The translations under genes were made by a program, and so were the position numbers. The notes beneath the pieces were generated by a model that saw nothing but the letters and a program-made list of their open reading frames with translations, searched no databases and was not told the origin of the DNA. From Prostheceraeus crozeri (Eukaryota; Platyhelminthes; Polycladida; Euryleptidae), in NCBI GenBank assembly GCA_907163375.1, contig CAJQUW010003055.1:248001-312000 (forward strand): a DNA stretch of 64,000 bases. Reading direction: 5' to 3'. The stretch's first letter is position 1; each line of letters opens with the position of its first letter. Positions 1-9,329 of the stretch are shown here, piece by piece.

Positions 1-189
1 GCAAATATAATTATACTATTTGAAATAAATGCAAGAAACTTAAGTGATTTGTTAAGAGATTTATGTGTAAGAAATAAAGATGAATTTAAACAATCGTGTA
101 ACAATGCTTGGTCAAAGATTATGGCTTCATTACAATTAATATTGATAAAAAAATTCATGATAGAGTTATAGAAGATTTGTTCTCTGACT
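1..189 (+). pseudogene. C-terminal tail of a probable packaging ATPase (fossil)
   Basis: The reading enters from outside the window. The visible tail has a stretch like the end of FtsK/HerA (A32-type) genome-packaging ATPases of Polintons: a hydrophobic strand, then NARNLSDLLRDLC, then an FKQSCNNAW motif resembling the family's F-K-x-x-C-x-x-A-W. Walker motifs would lie off the window, so the call rests on this tail and on position beside the polymerase. Part of the Polinton fossil and decayed. Confidence 0.4.
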
Positions 190-229
190 AAGCTTCGCCC
201 CGATTGAAAGTCGATAGAAAATATTTTCG

Positions 230-268
230 CGGAGTGATCGAACGGAGTGATCGAACGGAGTGATCGAA
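230..268. repeat. 13-bp GC-rich tandem repeat, three copies
   Basis: CGGAGTGATCGAA occurs three times in perfect tandem (230-242, 243-255, 256-268) in the AT-rich gap between the first two Polinton genes. It belongs to the GC-rich repeat inserts found all over this element, though its unit is shorter than the 30-bp double-hairpin class. Confidence 0.9.
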
Positions 269-310
269 TATTATTTCTTATAAATTTTTTGTTAATAAAA
301 ATAAAAAAAT

Positions 311-625
311 ATGTTGAATGCTTACAAGATAGAACATGTACCAGTTTTAAAAGATTATCGACATCCTACAAATCCTGTAAATTCGAAGAAAGAAGTTAGA
401 TTTTATTATCATCATAAATACGTAGCGCTCGTTACAGATTATAAAACAAAACATGGTATTAAACCGTGTGTTAAAACAAAAGACTTTCCACTTTGTTTAA
501 GAAGTTTCCGAGTATTTTTGGCATACAATAATTTATGGTGGTTGCTTAAGAAAGAATATTTAACAACACATGAATTAGAAACATTACATCAATTACATAT
601 TCCTGTGTATATCCAACGAAGTTGA
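311..625 (+). CDS. Hypothetical Polinton ORF, 104 aa
   Basis: I do not recognise this protein. It starts at an ATG after an A-rich leader and ends just before another GC-rich hairpin repeat (about 629-646, arms GAACC/GGTTC). It is basic and aromatic-rich, with tyrosine, histidine and lysine clusters, and has no signal peptide or membrane segment. It lies on the same strand between the ATPase tail and the polymerase, so it is probably a small early gene of the element. No function is assigned. Confidence 0.5.
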   Translation: MLNAYKIEHVPVLKDYRHPTNPVNSKKEVRFYYHHKYVALVTDYKTKHGIKPCVKTKDFPLCLRSFRVFLAYNNLWWLLKKEYLTTHELETLHQLHIPVYIQRS

Positions 626-671
626 CGGAACCGAGGTTCTATGTAAAAATACATTTTTTCTTTTAAAAAAT

Positions 672-983
672 ATGAATCGTGAAATGTCTCTCGGACAAAC
701 GTCTAGGATTGATGAATTAAGCAAGAAACAAACTGCTGAGTTTGATGCACAAATTAAACATAGTAAACGTAGTAAACGTATTAAAAAACAGAAACGTACT
801 AGGCGTAGTATTAGACGTAATACTAAAAAACAGAAAAGTGGAACAAAAGAAATATTAGAAACCCCTATTACTGATATCTTTTTTGATGATAGAATTAAGG
901 ATGAACTTGGTGATGATTTATGTAATTTATTTAATCCAAATGACATTAAAAAAAATATGAAAATGTATCTTTTATTAATGTAG
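672..983 (+). CDS. Small very basic ORF ahead of the polymerase
   Basis: A 103-residue reading dominated in its first half by lysine and arginine (KRSKRIKKQKRTRR-type runs), then an acidic stretch. It lies directly upstream of the polymerase on the same strand. It could be the N-terminal region of the polymerase (protein-primed polymerases of this family have long, poorly conserved N-termini) or a separate DNA-binding protein. I cannot decide between these. Confidence 0.4.
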   Translation: MNREMSLGQTSRIDELSKKQTAEFDAQIKHSKRSKRIKKQKRTRRSIRRNTKKQKSGTKEILETPITDIFFDDRIKDELGDDLCNLFNPNDIKKNMKMYLLLM

Positions 984-2010
984 TAAATGATATGCGGAAA
1001 CTTTTAGCAAATGGTAAAATTATTAATTTACTTGGAAAAGTTGTTGAAGATCAGGAAAATATAATTCAAAATTTTTACGTAACCTTCTATAATAAAAATT
1101 CATTTGAAACATGGTTTTCGAATCTGGATGAGAAATCCGATGCTAACGAATGGATTTTTACAGGTAATATTAAATATGAAGATTTTGGAATGAAGTTAGT
1201 ACAAAAATCACATAAAGGTGCAGGTATTAATATGAAATATAGAATCAAAGAATATTTCGGTGAATATTGTTATATTCCTTCTGAAGATTTTTGTTTTATT
1301 AAATGTTATAATGTTTTACGAAGTTTTAATGAAGAACAAGGAGAAATGATGAAAGAAATGTTTAATAATTTTTTATATAAAGAGAAAGCCACATCTAGAA
1401 CAGGAGTAATGTCAAACTGCAAATTTTCTCAATTCAATAAATATTTTGGAGAATGTGTTCAATATTATAGTCCTGCCAATCGTCATTTAAATCCTAGAGG
1501 AATTGAAACGTTTCATAATTATGTTTATTACAATTATTTTCACGAAGCTTCAACAATTGGACACTATTGTTTAATTAATAAATCTCATAAATTAAAAGCT
1601 ATTAGAGAAATTGAAAATAATTTCAAACCCATATATAAAACAGTTACTGATGAAAATCTAACAACGCGTCCATATAAAATCATAACAAAGAAAAAAATTG
1701 ACTATAGTTCAACATATATTTGGGATCTCGAAACTTTTCCTGATCCTTACTGTTCAACAGCTCATCCTATTCCTTATGCTGTAGGAGGTATTAATTTTAA
1801 TAAATTTATATGTTGCTTACCGAAACAAAGATTGAAAGAATTAGAAACACGTTTGTTAAGTGATATGATTAAAATTAAACGATCAAAAGATGAAGATGAA
1901 ATTAAAAAAACTTAAAAAACAAATTAATGAGTATAATAATTTAACTGAATTAGAATTTAATAAACTTCGAAATTGTGTGAAAATATTTACGAGAACTGAT
2001 GATGATGAAT

Positions 2011-2108
2011 GTCCAATCGGGGGAAACCCAGAGGACGCATGTCCGATCGGGGGAAACCCAGAGGACGCATGTCCGATCGGGGGAAACCCAGAGGACGCAT
2101 GTCCGATC
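2011..2108. repeat. 30-bp double-hairpin repeat, three copies, inside polB
   Basis: Three 30-bp units (2011-2040, 2041-2070, 2071-2100) plus an 8-base start of a fourth. Each unit holds two palindromes, GGGGGAAACCC and GGACGCATGTCC, separated by AGA. The array lies within the polymerase reading and would encode CPIGGNPEDA repeats, between the exonuclease motifs. The GC content contrasts sharply with the surrounding AT-rich coding DNA. Confidence 0.95.
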
Positions 2109-2818
2109 CATCAATTTTTTAAAACTCTTGGAAAATTTAATTATTCGAAAGTAACTTTAATAGCTCACAATTCATCAGGTTTTGATTCCTATTTTCCGAT
2201 TAAAGCTAATTTTAAATTATCTAAACCGCCTCTTAAAACTTCAAGAGGAATATTAACTGCTTCATTACAAAATCCTTATACAACTGAATGTGTTAGTAGA
2301 TATATTCAAAAATCTTTTAGATTTAAAAACAATATGAAAAAAGATTCACCTTCAGGTAAATTAGCACTTCAAACTATTATAATGAAATGTAGTTATCAAC
2401 ATGTAAAAACAAGTCTTTCTAAATGGTGTGAGAATTTTAAAATTCCTACGAATGTGTGTAAATTAAATTATGAAATTGGAGACATAACACATGAAAATTA
2501 TAAAGAAAAAGAAAATGATTGGAGACCATATTTAGTTAACGATATTCTTTCTTTAGCTTTTGTATCTACAAATATAATAATGTTATGCGAGATTTAGTTG
2601 GTGAAGATATAACTACTAATTTAACATCCTCTGCTTTAACATTTAACAGTTGGATGAAAAGCGTACAAAATGACAATATAAATATTCATTCTCATATAGA
2701 TTTATGGGCTAGAAATTATATTAGAAAATCTGTTAAAGGTGGAAGAGTTTCAGCAAATATAAGAAAATACATATCGCCATTTTGTAGCATCTTGTTACCA
2801 ATATTAAAACAGTATTTA

Positions 2819-2878
2819 CCTGGTCGCTACGCTGGTGGGGCTTTGTCCCCTGGTCGCTACGCTGGGGGGACTTTGTCC
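2819..2878. repeat. 30-bp double-hairpin-type repeat, two copies, inside polB
   Basis: Two 30-bp units (2819-2848 and 2849-2878), differing at two positions. On the - strand each contains a GGGG-ACAAAG-CCCC or GGG-ACAAAG-CCC type stem-loop; the two differences keep the arms complementary. The array encodes PGRYAGG-type repeats upstream of polymerase motif A. This is a second, independent GC-rich array within the same gene. Confidence 0.9.
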
Positions 2879-3778
2879 CTTGGAAGTAATTTAATAGATT
2901 TAATGAAACAGTATCGAGATTTAGGAGATAAAACTGAAATTTGTAAGAAAATTTCAAATCAACTACTTGAACAAAAAAATGAATTTCTAATGGCTTTTGA
3001 TGCAACATCTTTATATCCATCAGCTATGTATGATGAAAATTCAGAATACCCTGAAGCTGAATCCGCTAGAAAATTTAGACAAAAAGAAGAACGAGAAATA
3101 GTATATAAATTTAATACTGAAACATTTAGACCTAAAACTAGAATATTTACAGTTGTGTTTCAATATCCCAATGATATGTTTTTTCAACCAGTTCCTATAA
3201 AAGATAAAGTTAAAAATCAAAATTATAATTCTCATGTAAAAGTAATCAGGTTTAGAAATAGTATACGTTATGATGTATTAACTTCTGTAGACATACAAGA
3301 AATTGTTAGATGTGGGGGAAAAATCTTACATATTACTGATGGTATAATTTATGAAAAAAATTATCAAGTTTCACCATTTCGAAATTATATTGAAAAACTT
3401 TTTAATTTGAGAAAAAGATATAAAACAGAAGGAAATATTGTAGGCGATGAGTTAATTAAATTATTGATGAATTCACTATATGGAAAAACCGTACAAAAAG
3501 ATATAACCACTAAATATCATTTATGGAATGAGAATACATTGAGAAAAAATTTCACTCAAGAAGTAAAAGATTATGAAAAATTAAATGATGAACAATATTT
3601 AGCGAAAGTAGAAATGGAAGATGATGAATTTCTTAAAACTAATATTGTAAAAGATGGGAAGACGTCATTCATGCCATCACACTTAGGTTCTTTTATTCTT
3701 TCTCACTCTAGAAGAATCATGAATAACTTTATTTTAGAAATTAATGGTTTCAACGAAAAATACATTCATTATACAGAT

Positions 3779-4827
3779 TCAGTAACAGCTGACACGCCTG
3801 TAATATTGAGAAAGAATAATTTATTATTTATTTCTAGAATAGATAGTATTGTAAACAACTATAAAATTAATCCGTTTGAAATTAATGGCGATATGAAAGA
3901 AATTTCATTTGTTGATAATTTAGAAATTTATACTCATAATGGATGGAGTAAAGTAAAACAAATTATTAGACATCTTACAAATAAAAGTATTTATCGAATA
4001 AGAACAAAAATGGCAATAGTAGATGTTACTGAAGATCATTCATTGTTAGATGAAATAGGTAATGAAATAAAGCCACAAGAATTGAATATAGGAACAAATT
4101 TACTACATAATAAATTATTTTACGCGACAATACAATCACATTGAAACAAATTGTAAGTGATATTTATGTTAATGATCCACCTAATTTAAGATGTAAGCAA
4201 GCATTTATAGAAGGGTTCTTTTTAGGAGGTGGCTCTGCTGGAATCTATAATTATGAATCAGGAGTCAGATATTGTTGTACTTTATATAACCAAGATCTTA
4301 ACCTCTTAATTAAATTAAAAACATATATTAATGAAGTTTATAACAATGATTGTAAAATATATGATACGATGAGATCATCTAGGGTATACAAACTTAATTT
4401 TCAAAATCCAAAACAATATGCCACATACTTTAGTGAAAATTATTATAATCAGTTTAAAGAAAAACGTGTTCCTTGGTATGTTCTAAATGCTGAATATAAT
4501 ATTAGATATTGGTTCTTTGTTGGATTTTTTGCAGCAGATGGGAGCAAGAAATCTTCTTTTACAAGTAAATATGCAATTATTCGTTTTACACAGAAAAATA
4601 AAGAAACCTTTAGAGGTTTATACAATTTGGCATCATCTCTAGGTATAAATTTGGTAGTAAACGAAAGACAAGATAAATCATTATGCTTTAGTGCGTGTCA
4701 AGTTAAAAATAATATTACCAAAGATGTCACCACTGTAAGATACTTAAATAATAAAAAACAATATGTTTATGACATTGAAACAGAAAATGGGGCATTTAAT
4801 TGTGGTTTTCCATTAATTGTAAAAAAC
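3779..4827 (+). other. LAGLIDADG intein in polB motif C
   Basis: The reading between the YTD and TDS halves of polymerase motif C has intein hallmarks. It begins with Ser, then VTADTPVI (block A, family consensus C/S-x-x-G/A-D-T-x-V). It has a block B-like TEDHSLL. Two LAGLIDADG-type homing endonuclease motifs follow (IEGFFLGGGSAG and FVGFFAADGS). It closes with YVYDIETENGAFNCG and LIVKN (blocks F and G), followed by Thr as the +1 residue. By family knowledge such inteins excise themselves post-translationally and the endonuclease spreads the intein to empty alleles. It now sits in a fossil gene. Confidence 0.9.
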
Positions 4828-5330
4828 ACTGATTCAATATACATTTCTAATGAACTCTTCAATAAATTAGATGCTGCTGGATATGTTGGGGGAGAATTGT
4901 GTCAAGGCAAAAATGATTATGGAAATGGTGGAATTATTTTTGCAAAGTTTATTGCTCCTAAAATAAAATATTGTATTACTGTAGATGAACAAGGGAGACT
5001 TAGTGAAAAGAAAACATTCAAAGAATATTCACAAGATAAAGTAAAAGTAGAAGATTTTCTAAAATTATATTCGGGTAAAACATTATCGACTACAGTTAAT
5101 AAACCATGGAAAATATCTTTAGAAACTGGAATTAGTATTCCTGATAAAAATAATAATACTGAAGAAGAAAAATTTTCTGGTCAAATAAATATTCTTAAAC
5201 GTCAAGCACCTGATGAAAATGGAATTATGTTACCTTATAACGGAGAAGATATTCAAGCTGAAATATTTCAAACAATCGTCAGTGAGAGTAATTTAAGTGA
5301 TGATGATGACACGTGGGAATAATATTTTTT

Positions 5331-5447
5331 TATTACATCTAAAAACTTATTACATCTAAAAACGTATTACATCTTAAATCTTATTACATCTAAAAACTTA
5401 TTACATCTAAAAAATTATTACATCTAAAAACTTATTACATCTAAAAT
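5331..5447. repeat. 17-bp tandem repeat between converging genes
   Basis: About seven copies of a 17-bp unit, TATTACATCTAAAAACT and close variants, follow the polymerase stop directly and end before the next, oppositely oriented gene. The spacing suggests a shared 3' untranslated or transcription-end region, but this is inference from position only. Confidence 0.9.
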
Positions 5448-5509
5448 TTATGTCTAGAAAATTTATATCTAAAAATATAATTAATTAATTATGGCACTCA
5501 CAGCGTTTA

Positions 5510-6061
5510 TTATTGGTTTTTATGTTCAATTGTTCGTTTGGCGTCAGCTAATGTAGATTTGGCATCAAATATTATTGGTGTTGTTTTTTTCAAGGCATTT
5601 CTTTCATCATTAATTCCAGATTTTAAACATTTTAATGTATCATTATTTGTTAATCTGTTAGGTATTGCTATACCAAATGTTGTAATTGTTGAATATTTGA
5701 CATAAATTGAATATTTGACATAGATTGAATTTCTTGAACAGGTTGCATATTTTGAATAGGTTGCATATTTTGAATAGGTTGCATATTTTGAATAGGTTGC
5801 ATATTTTGAATAGGTCGCATATTTTGTACAGGTTGCATATTTTGTTGAGATTGTTCTATAAGTTGGCGGCCCTGTAGTATCGACGTTGTTCGATGATGTT
5901 GTTGATTGTTCAATAGTTTGATCGTCCCGTTTTTGTGATAAGGTTCTATTTAAAGAAAATATTACTTTCTGCCGTTGTTCAATTAAGTTTAATATTTTCT
6001 TATCAATTGTATAATTTATGTGCGAGTCTCCGATCCATTCAAAAATTCTTCCTATATCCAA
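5510..6061 (-). CDS. Hypothetical Polinton ORF with 18-bp repeats
   Basis: A 183-residue - strand reading that converges on the polymerase gene. The N-terminal half (DIGRIFEWIGDSHINYTIDKKILNLIEQRQKVIF) looks like ordinary protein. The middle is made by an 18-bp tandem DNA repeat (about 5686-5850), giving YATYSK-type hexapeptides in this frame or NMQPIQ-type hexapeptides in an alternative frame. The repeat makes the correct frame uncertain. I do not recognise the family and give no function. Confidence 0.4.
   Translation of the reverse strand: MDIGRIFEWIGDSHINYTIDKKILNLIEQRQKVIFSLNRTLSQKRDDQTIEQSTTSSNNVDTTGPPTYRTISTKYATCTKYATYSKYATYSKYATYSKYATYSKYATCSRNSIYVKYSIYVKYSTITTFGIAIPNRLTNNDTLKCLKSGINDERNALKKTTPIIFDAKSTLADAKRTIEHKNQ
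5686..5850. repeat. 18-bp tandem repeat
   Basis: GGTTGCATATTTTGAATA is repeated about five times, with diverged neighbours at both ends (TTGAATATTTGACATA-type on the left). It lies inside the - strand ORF at 5510-6061 and keeps a multiple-of-three length. Confidence 0.9.
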
Positions 6062-6727
6062 GTGTATGAATATTTTACTTCGTGCTTGCAGATGTAAGAT
6101 TTCCCTTGTTAACTTCTAAAGTCTTCTCCACTTTGTCTCCAATCGAACAGATCTTTCAGTAGATCCAACCATTCTGGCGATAAAATTTAAAATAAGATTG
6201 TAATGCGTCACGTTTTATTAATTGTGTGTGTGTTTAAATAGTGAGTGAAAATTATTAATGGTGATCTAAGCAAAGCGGCATTGTAGGTGAATGAAGTTTG
6301 CTTGACAACATACGGGTATGACATGACGGCTATGATTAAATGTACTTGGATGACAATGGGGAAATTGCAGTATCACAACTCTAACCGGATCCAAATCCAT
6401 TTACGAAACCAGAACAAGAAAAGTTTTGGTTTTGGTTCGACAGTCGGTCTCGACTGTCGACACTGCGATATTGTATTGAATGATTGCTATAACAACAGAA
6501 TATTCCCTCAAAGCAGAGAATGAATTAATAGATTGCTTTTATGTAATTAACGCTATGTTATGAATGTACAACCCGTATGATCGCCTCAAATAATCATGCG
6601 GTTTGAGAAATGTAGTAACAGATGTCGCTATTGTCTTAATACAGATAAAGCAAACAATATCCTCTTAATGGGAGTTCATAAAAATAAAATGGATCATTGT
6701 TAAACAAGACATTTTATTCAATTTAAA
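6062..6727. other. Polinton intergenic stretch, nothing recognised
   Basis: This gap between the repeat-bearing ORF and the protease holds a short + reading at 6287-6523 without any recognisable composition or motif. It is slightly less AT-rich than its surroundings. I see no convincing gene here. Confidence 0.5.
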
Positions 6728-7224
6728 ATGAGCAACATAAATGATTTCTTAAAACAATACGGCAAACAAACCACGACAAATTTCGATTTAAATAAGATCG
6801 CAAATCAATTAGGAATAAAGAATTTTCACATCCTAATGAGAGACGAATTACAATTCCTAAAAGATGTGCGAAGCACTAGCTCTGCTAATAAACCGATTCC
6901 TTTGATTTCAGAACAAATCTTCATACGTCAGATCAAAAAGGACTACATCGGTCAGGGGGACAAAGAAATATAAACGGTTCTGTTTATTATTTTGACCGCC
7001 CAGAGGCTGAGAACTATTGGCGCGACTCTTATGGATTGCCTCCATCAAATGAAGTCAAAGAATTACTTAGAAATGGAACTTATAATACATTTCAAATTCA
7101 AAAACCAGGAACTACTTATTGTGGTCAATTATGTCTTTATGTTTTATTGAAATTACAGGAACGAGTACCATTTCTAGATATTATGTTAGAATTGAACAAG
7201 GGAATCTCATTCCCGAAACGTTAG
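6728..7224 (+). pseudogene. Adenain-like cysteine protease (fossil)
   Basis: Maturation protease of the Polinton virion genes. Visible signs: an N-terminal FHILMRDELQ matching the family's G-V-F-x-R-D-E-L-P type motif, a YYFD...YGLPPSNEV stretch like the family's FDSFG-x-P-P, and GTTYCGQLCLYVLL, which matches the nucleophile motif CG-x-x-C around the active-site cysteine of adenovirus protease (adenain). The region is degenerate. By family knowledge the enzyme would cleave virion precursor proteins. Confidence 0.7.
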
Positions 7225-7286
7225 TTCCAATAATAATGATAATTAAAAATCAAGCAAAGCTAGCTAGCTAAAGCGCCACCTAAAGG

Positions 7287-8519
7287 TTAAAACTCGCTTC
7301 GTTGTAATTCATTTTGATAAAATCGGCCTCTGATAGCTTCATCATCTAAATCTTTGATTTCGTAAGTAATCGGATAAGTTTGATTTATTTTACAAACTTC
7401 AAATATTTCTTTAGTCCAATAGCCAACAAAGCCTTTTTCAAATTTATTTTTATACTTAAATATTCTAACTCTATCTCCAATCTTAAATTTCGGCTTAAGT
7501 TTCTGCAAATTCGGATTACTCTCATTCGAATAATTATTTTCGAATATTTTCTTTCGTATTAAATCATGTTTGTCAGAAGCATTCTTTGGAGTTTCTTCAA
7601 TACCTGAATGAATCTTATTGTTATACTCTTCTACAACTCCTGGTAATATCTTCAACCATTTCTGATTTCCTTGCTCAGTAAATTTCTTAAAAATTTTATT
7701 TTTTAATAATCTATTGAATCGCTCAATTACTACAGCCTTTCCTGCATTCTCAGTTGAATAAACTGAGCCTTGGCTATGACTTTCGTCTGTTTCAAATAGT
7801 GAATGAACATTTCCGTTATAAAATTCCGACCCTTTATCAACAAACAATTTCCTTGGCTTTCTATTACTTTCTTCAAAGATTTCTTCAAACGCATATTTAA
7901 CTGACAGACCACTTTTGTTTTTTAAAGGCTTTACCCAAGCGTATCGTGTATATAAATCTATAACGGTCAATGCGTATTTGTAGTCCCTTTCATTCGGCAT
8001 ATGAATAAGATCAGCACTACAAATATCATCTTTTTTAAATACTTTTACTTTCAATAAATATTTAGGCCTTCTATATTCCTTGTGAATTTCGGAGGCATAG
8101 CGTCCTAGGTCATTCGATATTTCAGACGAGTAGCTTTCAGAGTTATGAGTTTTGTCTATCCCCTGGCCAAAAAGCATTTTTGCTTGTAAAGCTTTCTTAA
8201 CAAACATTCTTTCAATTATTTCTCTAAATTTAGGATTTTGAATACTATCTAATTCTTGAATCATCTTCTTATCAGCTACATGTCGAAAACTTAGGTCATG
8301 ATTTCGATAATCTAAATCATGTCTGTAAGCTGCTTCATCTACTCTGTTTATTGGTTCTTCACCTGGTTTCGGAGTATTATTCTCATCTAGTCTTATATCT
8401 AATCGAGTTCCTGGACCGGTATATGAATGACCAGGAAGATGTTTTTCTTTCGAATATTTACTCCAAATAAATCGAGGAAAGTTTTCTAATGTTTTTTGTA
8501 TGTCACCTCCGGAATGCAA
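7287..8519 (-). CDS. Integrase fused to a VP1-type phospholipase A2 domain (Polinton)
   Basis: One 410-residue reading with two parts. Residues ~28-115 resemble the parvovirus VP1 phospholipase A2 domain: LPGHSYTGPGT (Ca-binding loop, Y-x-G-P-G), VDEAAYRHDLDY (catalytic HD-x-x-Y) and a helical RHVADKKMI region. Residues ~140-410 are a retroviral-type integrase, with HKEYRRPK entry, ADLIHM (first Asp), LFVDKGSEF (second Asp), VVIERFNRLLK (Glu), and a C-terminal SH3-like KFKIGDRVRIFK domain. By family knowledge PLA2 helps virions cross membranes and integrase inserts the genome. The ORF is uninterrupted. The fusion may be original or secondary; in related elements I would expect separate genes. 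Confidence 0.85.
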   Translation of the reverse strand: MHSGGDIQKTLENFPRFIWSKYSKEKHLPGHSYTGPGTRLDIRLDENNTPKPGEEPINRVDEAAYRHDLDYRNHDLSFRHVADKKMIQELDSIQNPKFREIIERMFVKKALQAKMLFGQGIDKTHNSESYSSEISNDLGRYASEIHKEYRRPKYLLKVKVFKKDDICSADLIHMPNERDYKYALTVIDLYTRYAWVKPLKNKSGLSVKYAFEEIFEESNRKPRKLFVDKGSEFYNGNVHSLFETDESHSQGSVYSTENAGKAVVIERFNRLLKNKIFKKFTEQGNQKWLKILPGVVEEYNNKIHSGIEETPKNASDKHDLIRKKIFENNYSNESNPNLQKLKPKFKIGDRVRIFKYKNKFEKGFVGYWTKEIFEVCKINQTYPITYEIKDLDDEAIRGRFYQNELQRSEF

Positions 8520-8524
8520 CGAAG

Positions 8525-8760
8525 TTAAATCACCTCCGCTATGCTGACAATTTGAGGTTTAATGTACTTTAAGACATAATCCATTAGATCTAGATTTGAA
8601 ATTTTTAATTTAATTAAATTTTCGGAATTTGTAGAATTCATTTTAAAAGATAAAATAAATGTTTTACCTAATCGGACCAAAGGTCCTGAGGCTTTAGCCG
8701 ATCGGACCAAAGGTCCTGAGGTTATTACCGAACATATATTCCAGAACCATCTTTAGTTTC
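8525..8760 (-). other. Gap with a short - reading and hairpin repeats
   Basis: A short - reading of about 61 codons (8525-8710) is partly made of the tandem 30-bp repeat and includes an ordinary-looking stretch (NSENLIKLKISNLDLMDYVLKYIKP). It may be an upstream piece of the neighbouring gene or a small ORF. I cannot tell. Confidence 0.3.
8671..8730. repeat. 30-bp double-hairpin repeat, two copies
   Basis: Units 8671-8700 and 8701-8730. Each has GGACC-AAA-GGTCC, then TGA, then a second palindrome: GGCTTTAGCC in the first unit, GGTTATTACC in the second. The junction CCGATCGG is itself palindromic. The second-arm change is compensated on both sides. Confidence 0.95.
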
Positions 8761-9192
8761 TTAAATTTCAACTAAATCATCAACATTGTGAAGAATATTT
8801 TTAAGAACTCGTTTTCCTTCATCAACTAAATTTAATTTACTAATAAAATTATCTACTATTCCTTCTCCCCTGGCAACTTTCTCTAACTCTCTATTATGAC
8901 GTTTTTGTTCTTCTAATGCTGCCTTCTCTGATTTATTTTTATTTACTGCTTGGACAATACCAGCTGTCCCACCTGCAACACTTCCTGCTGCTGCTATGCC
9001 TCCTATTATTAGTGGAATTAATGGGAGAATCCCGCCATTCTTTTCTTCTTGTCATTGAATATTCTCTATCATTGGTTTACTTATGTAATATTTCTTTTTG
9101 TCAATCGTAATAGTTTTAGGTGTATTTTTGTCAACAATATTACCTAATTTTAATTCAACAGTTTTATTATTATTACTTTTCGCTTCCGACAT
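8761..9192 (-). pseudogene. Hydrophobic minor virion protein (fossil)
   Basis: The - reading starts at the ATG at 9192 (MSEAKSNNNK). It contains GGILPLIPLIIGGIAAAG and SVAGGTAGIVQAVN, a glycine/alanine-rich membrane-active helix followed by a charged coiled-coil region (EKAALEEQKRHNRELEKVA). This composition is typical of the small virion core or membrane-lytic proteins (pVI/pX-like) of adintoviruses and Polintons. It lies between the integrase and the major capsid gene on the same strand. It is degenerate. Family membership is inferred from composition and position. Confidence 0.55.
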
Positions 9193-9235
9193 TTTTAATA
9201 AAAAATTTTAAGTTAGGAAAAATTTTAATTAACCA

Positions 9236-9326
9236 ATCGGACCAAAGGTCCTCAGGTTACTAACCTATCGGAGCGAAGCTCCTCTGGCTTTAGCCGATCT
9301 GACCAAAGGTCCTCAGGTTAATAACC
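9236..9326. repeat. Three double-hairpin repeats with covarying arms
   Basis: Units at 9236-9265, 9267-9296 and 9297-9326. First palindrome: GGACCAAAGGTCC in unit 1, GGAGCGAAGCTCC in unit 2, TGACCAAAGGTCC in unit 3. Second palindrome: GGTTACTAACC, GGCTTTAGCC, GGTTAATAACC. The arms differ but remain complementary in most cases. The array lies between the minor and major virion genes. Confidence 0.95.
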
Positions 9327-9329
9327 TAT

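Larger units (their letters stand above)
992..5322 (+). pseudogene. polB: Protein-primed family B DNA polymerase, split by an intein (fossil)
   Basis: Replication polymerase of the Polinton. Visible motifs in order: exonuclease I (WDLETFPDP, near 1722), exonuclease II (LIAHNSSGFDSYF, near 2160), polymerase motif A (FDATSLYPS, near 2998), motif B (LLMNSLYGKT, near 3465), and motif C, whose YTD and TDS halves are separated by the intein at 3779-4827. The C-terminal part runs to 5322. Two tandem arrays of 30-bp GC-rich units lie inside the coding region. The gene is degenerate, with a few breaks. By family knowledge it would use a terminal protein primer to copy a linear genome with inverted terminal repeats. 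Confidence 0.9.

Noticed and set aside
5331-5850. Tandem repeats as a CRISPR array
   Set aside because: Units are 17-18 bp without spacers, in a eukaryotic mobile element.
6287-6523. 78-codon + reading within the Polinton
   Set aside because: No motif, no family resemblance and composition close to random; likely non-coding.
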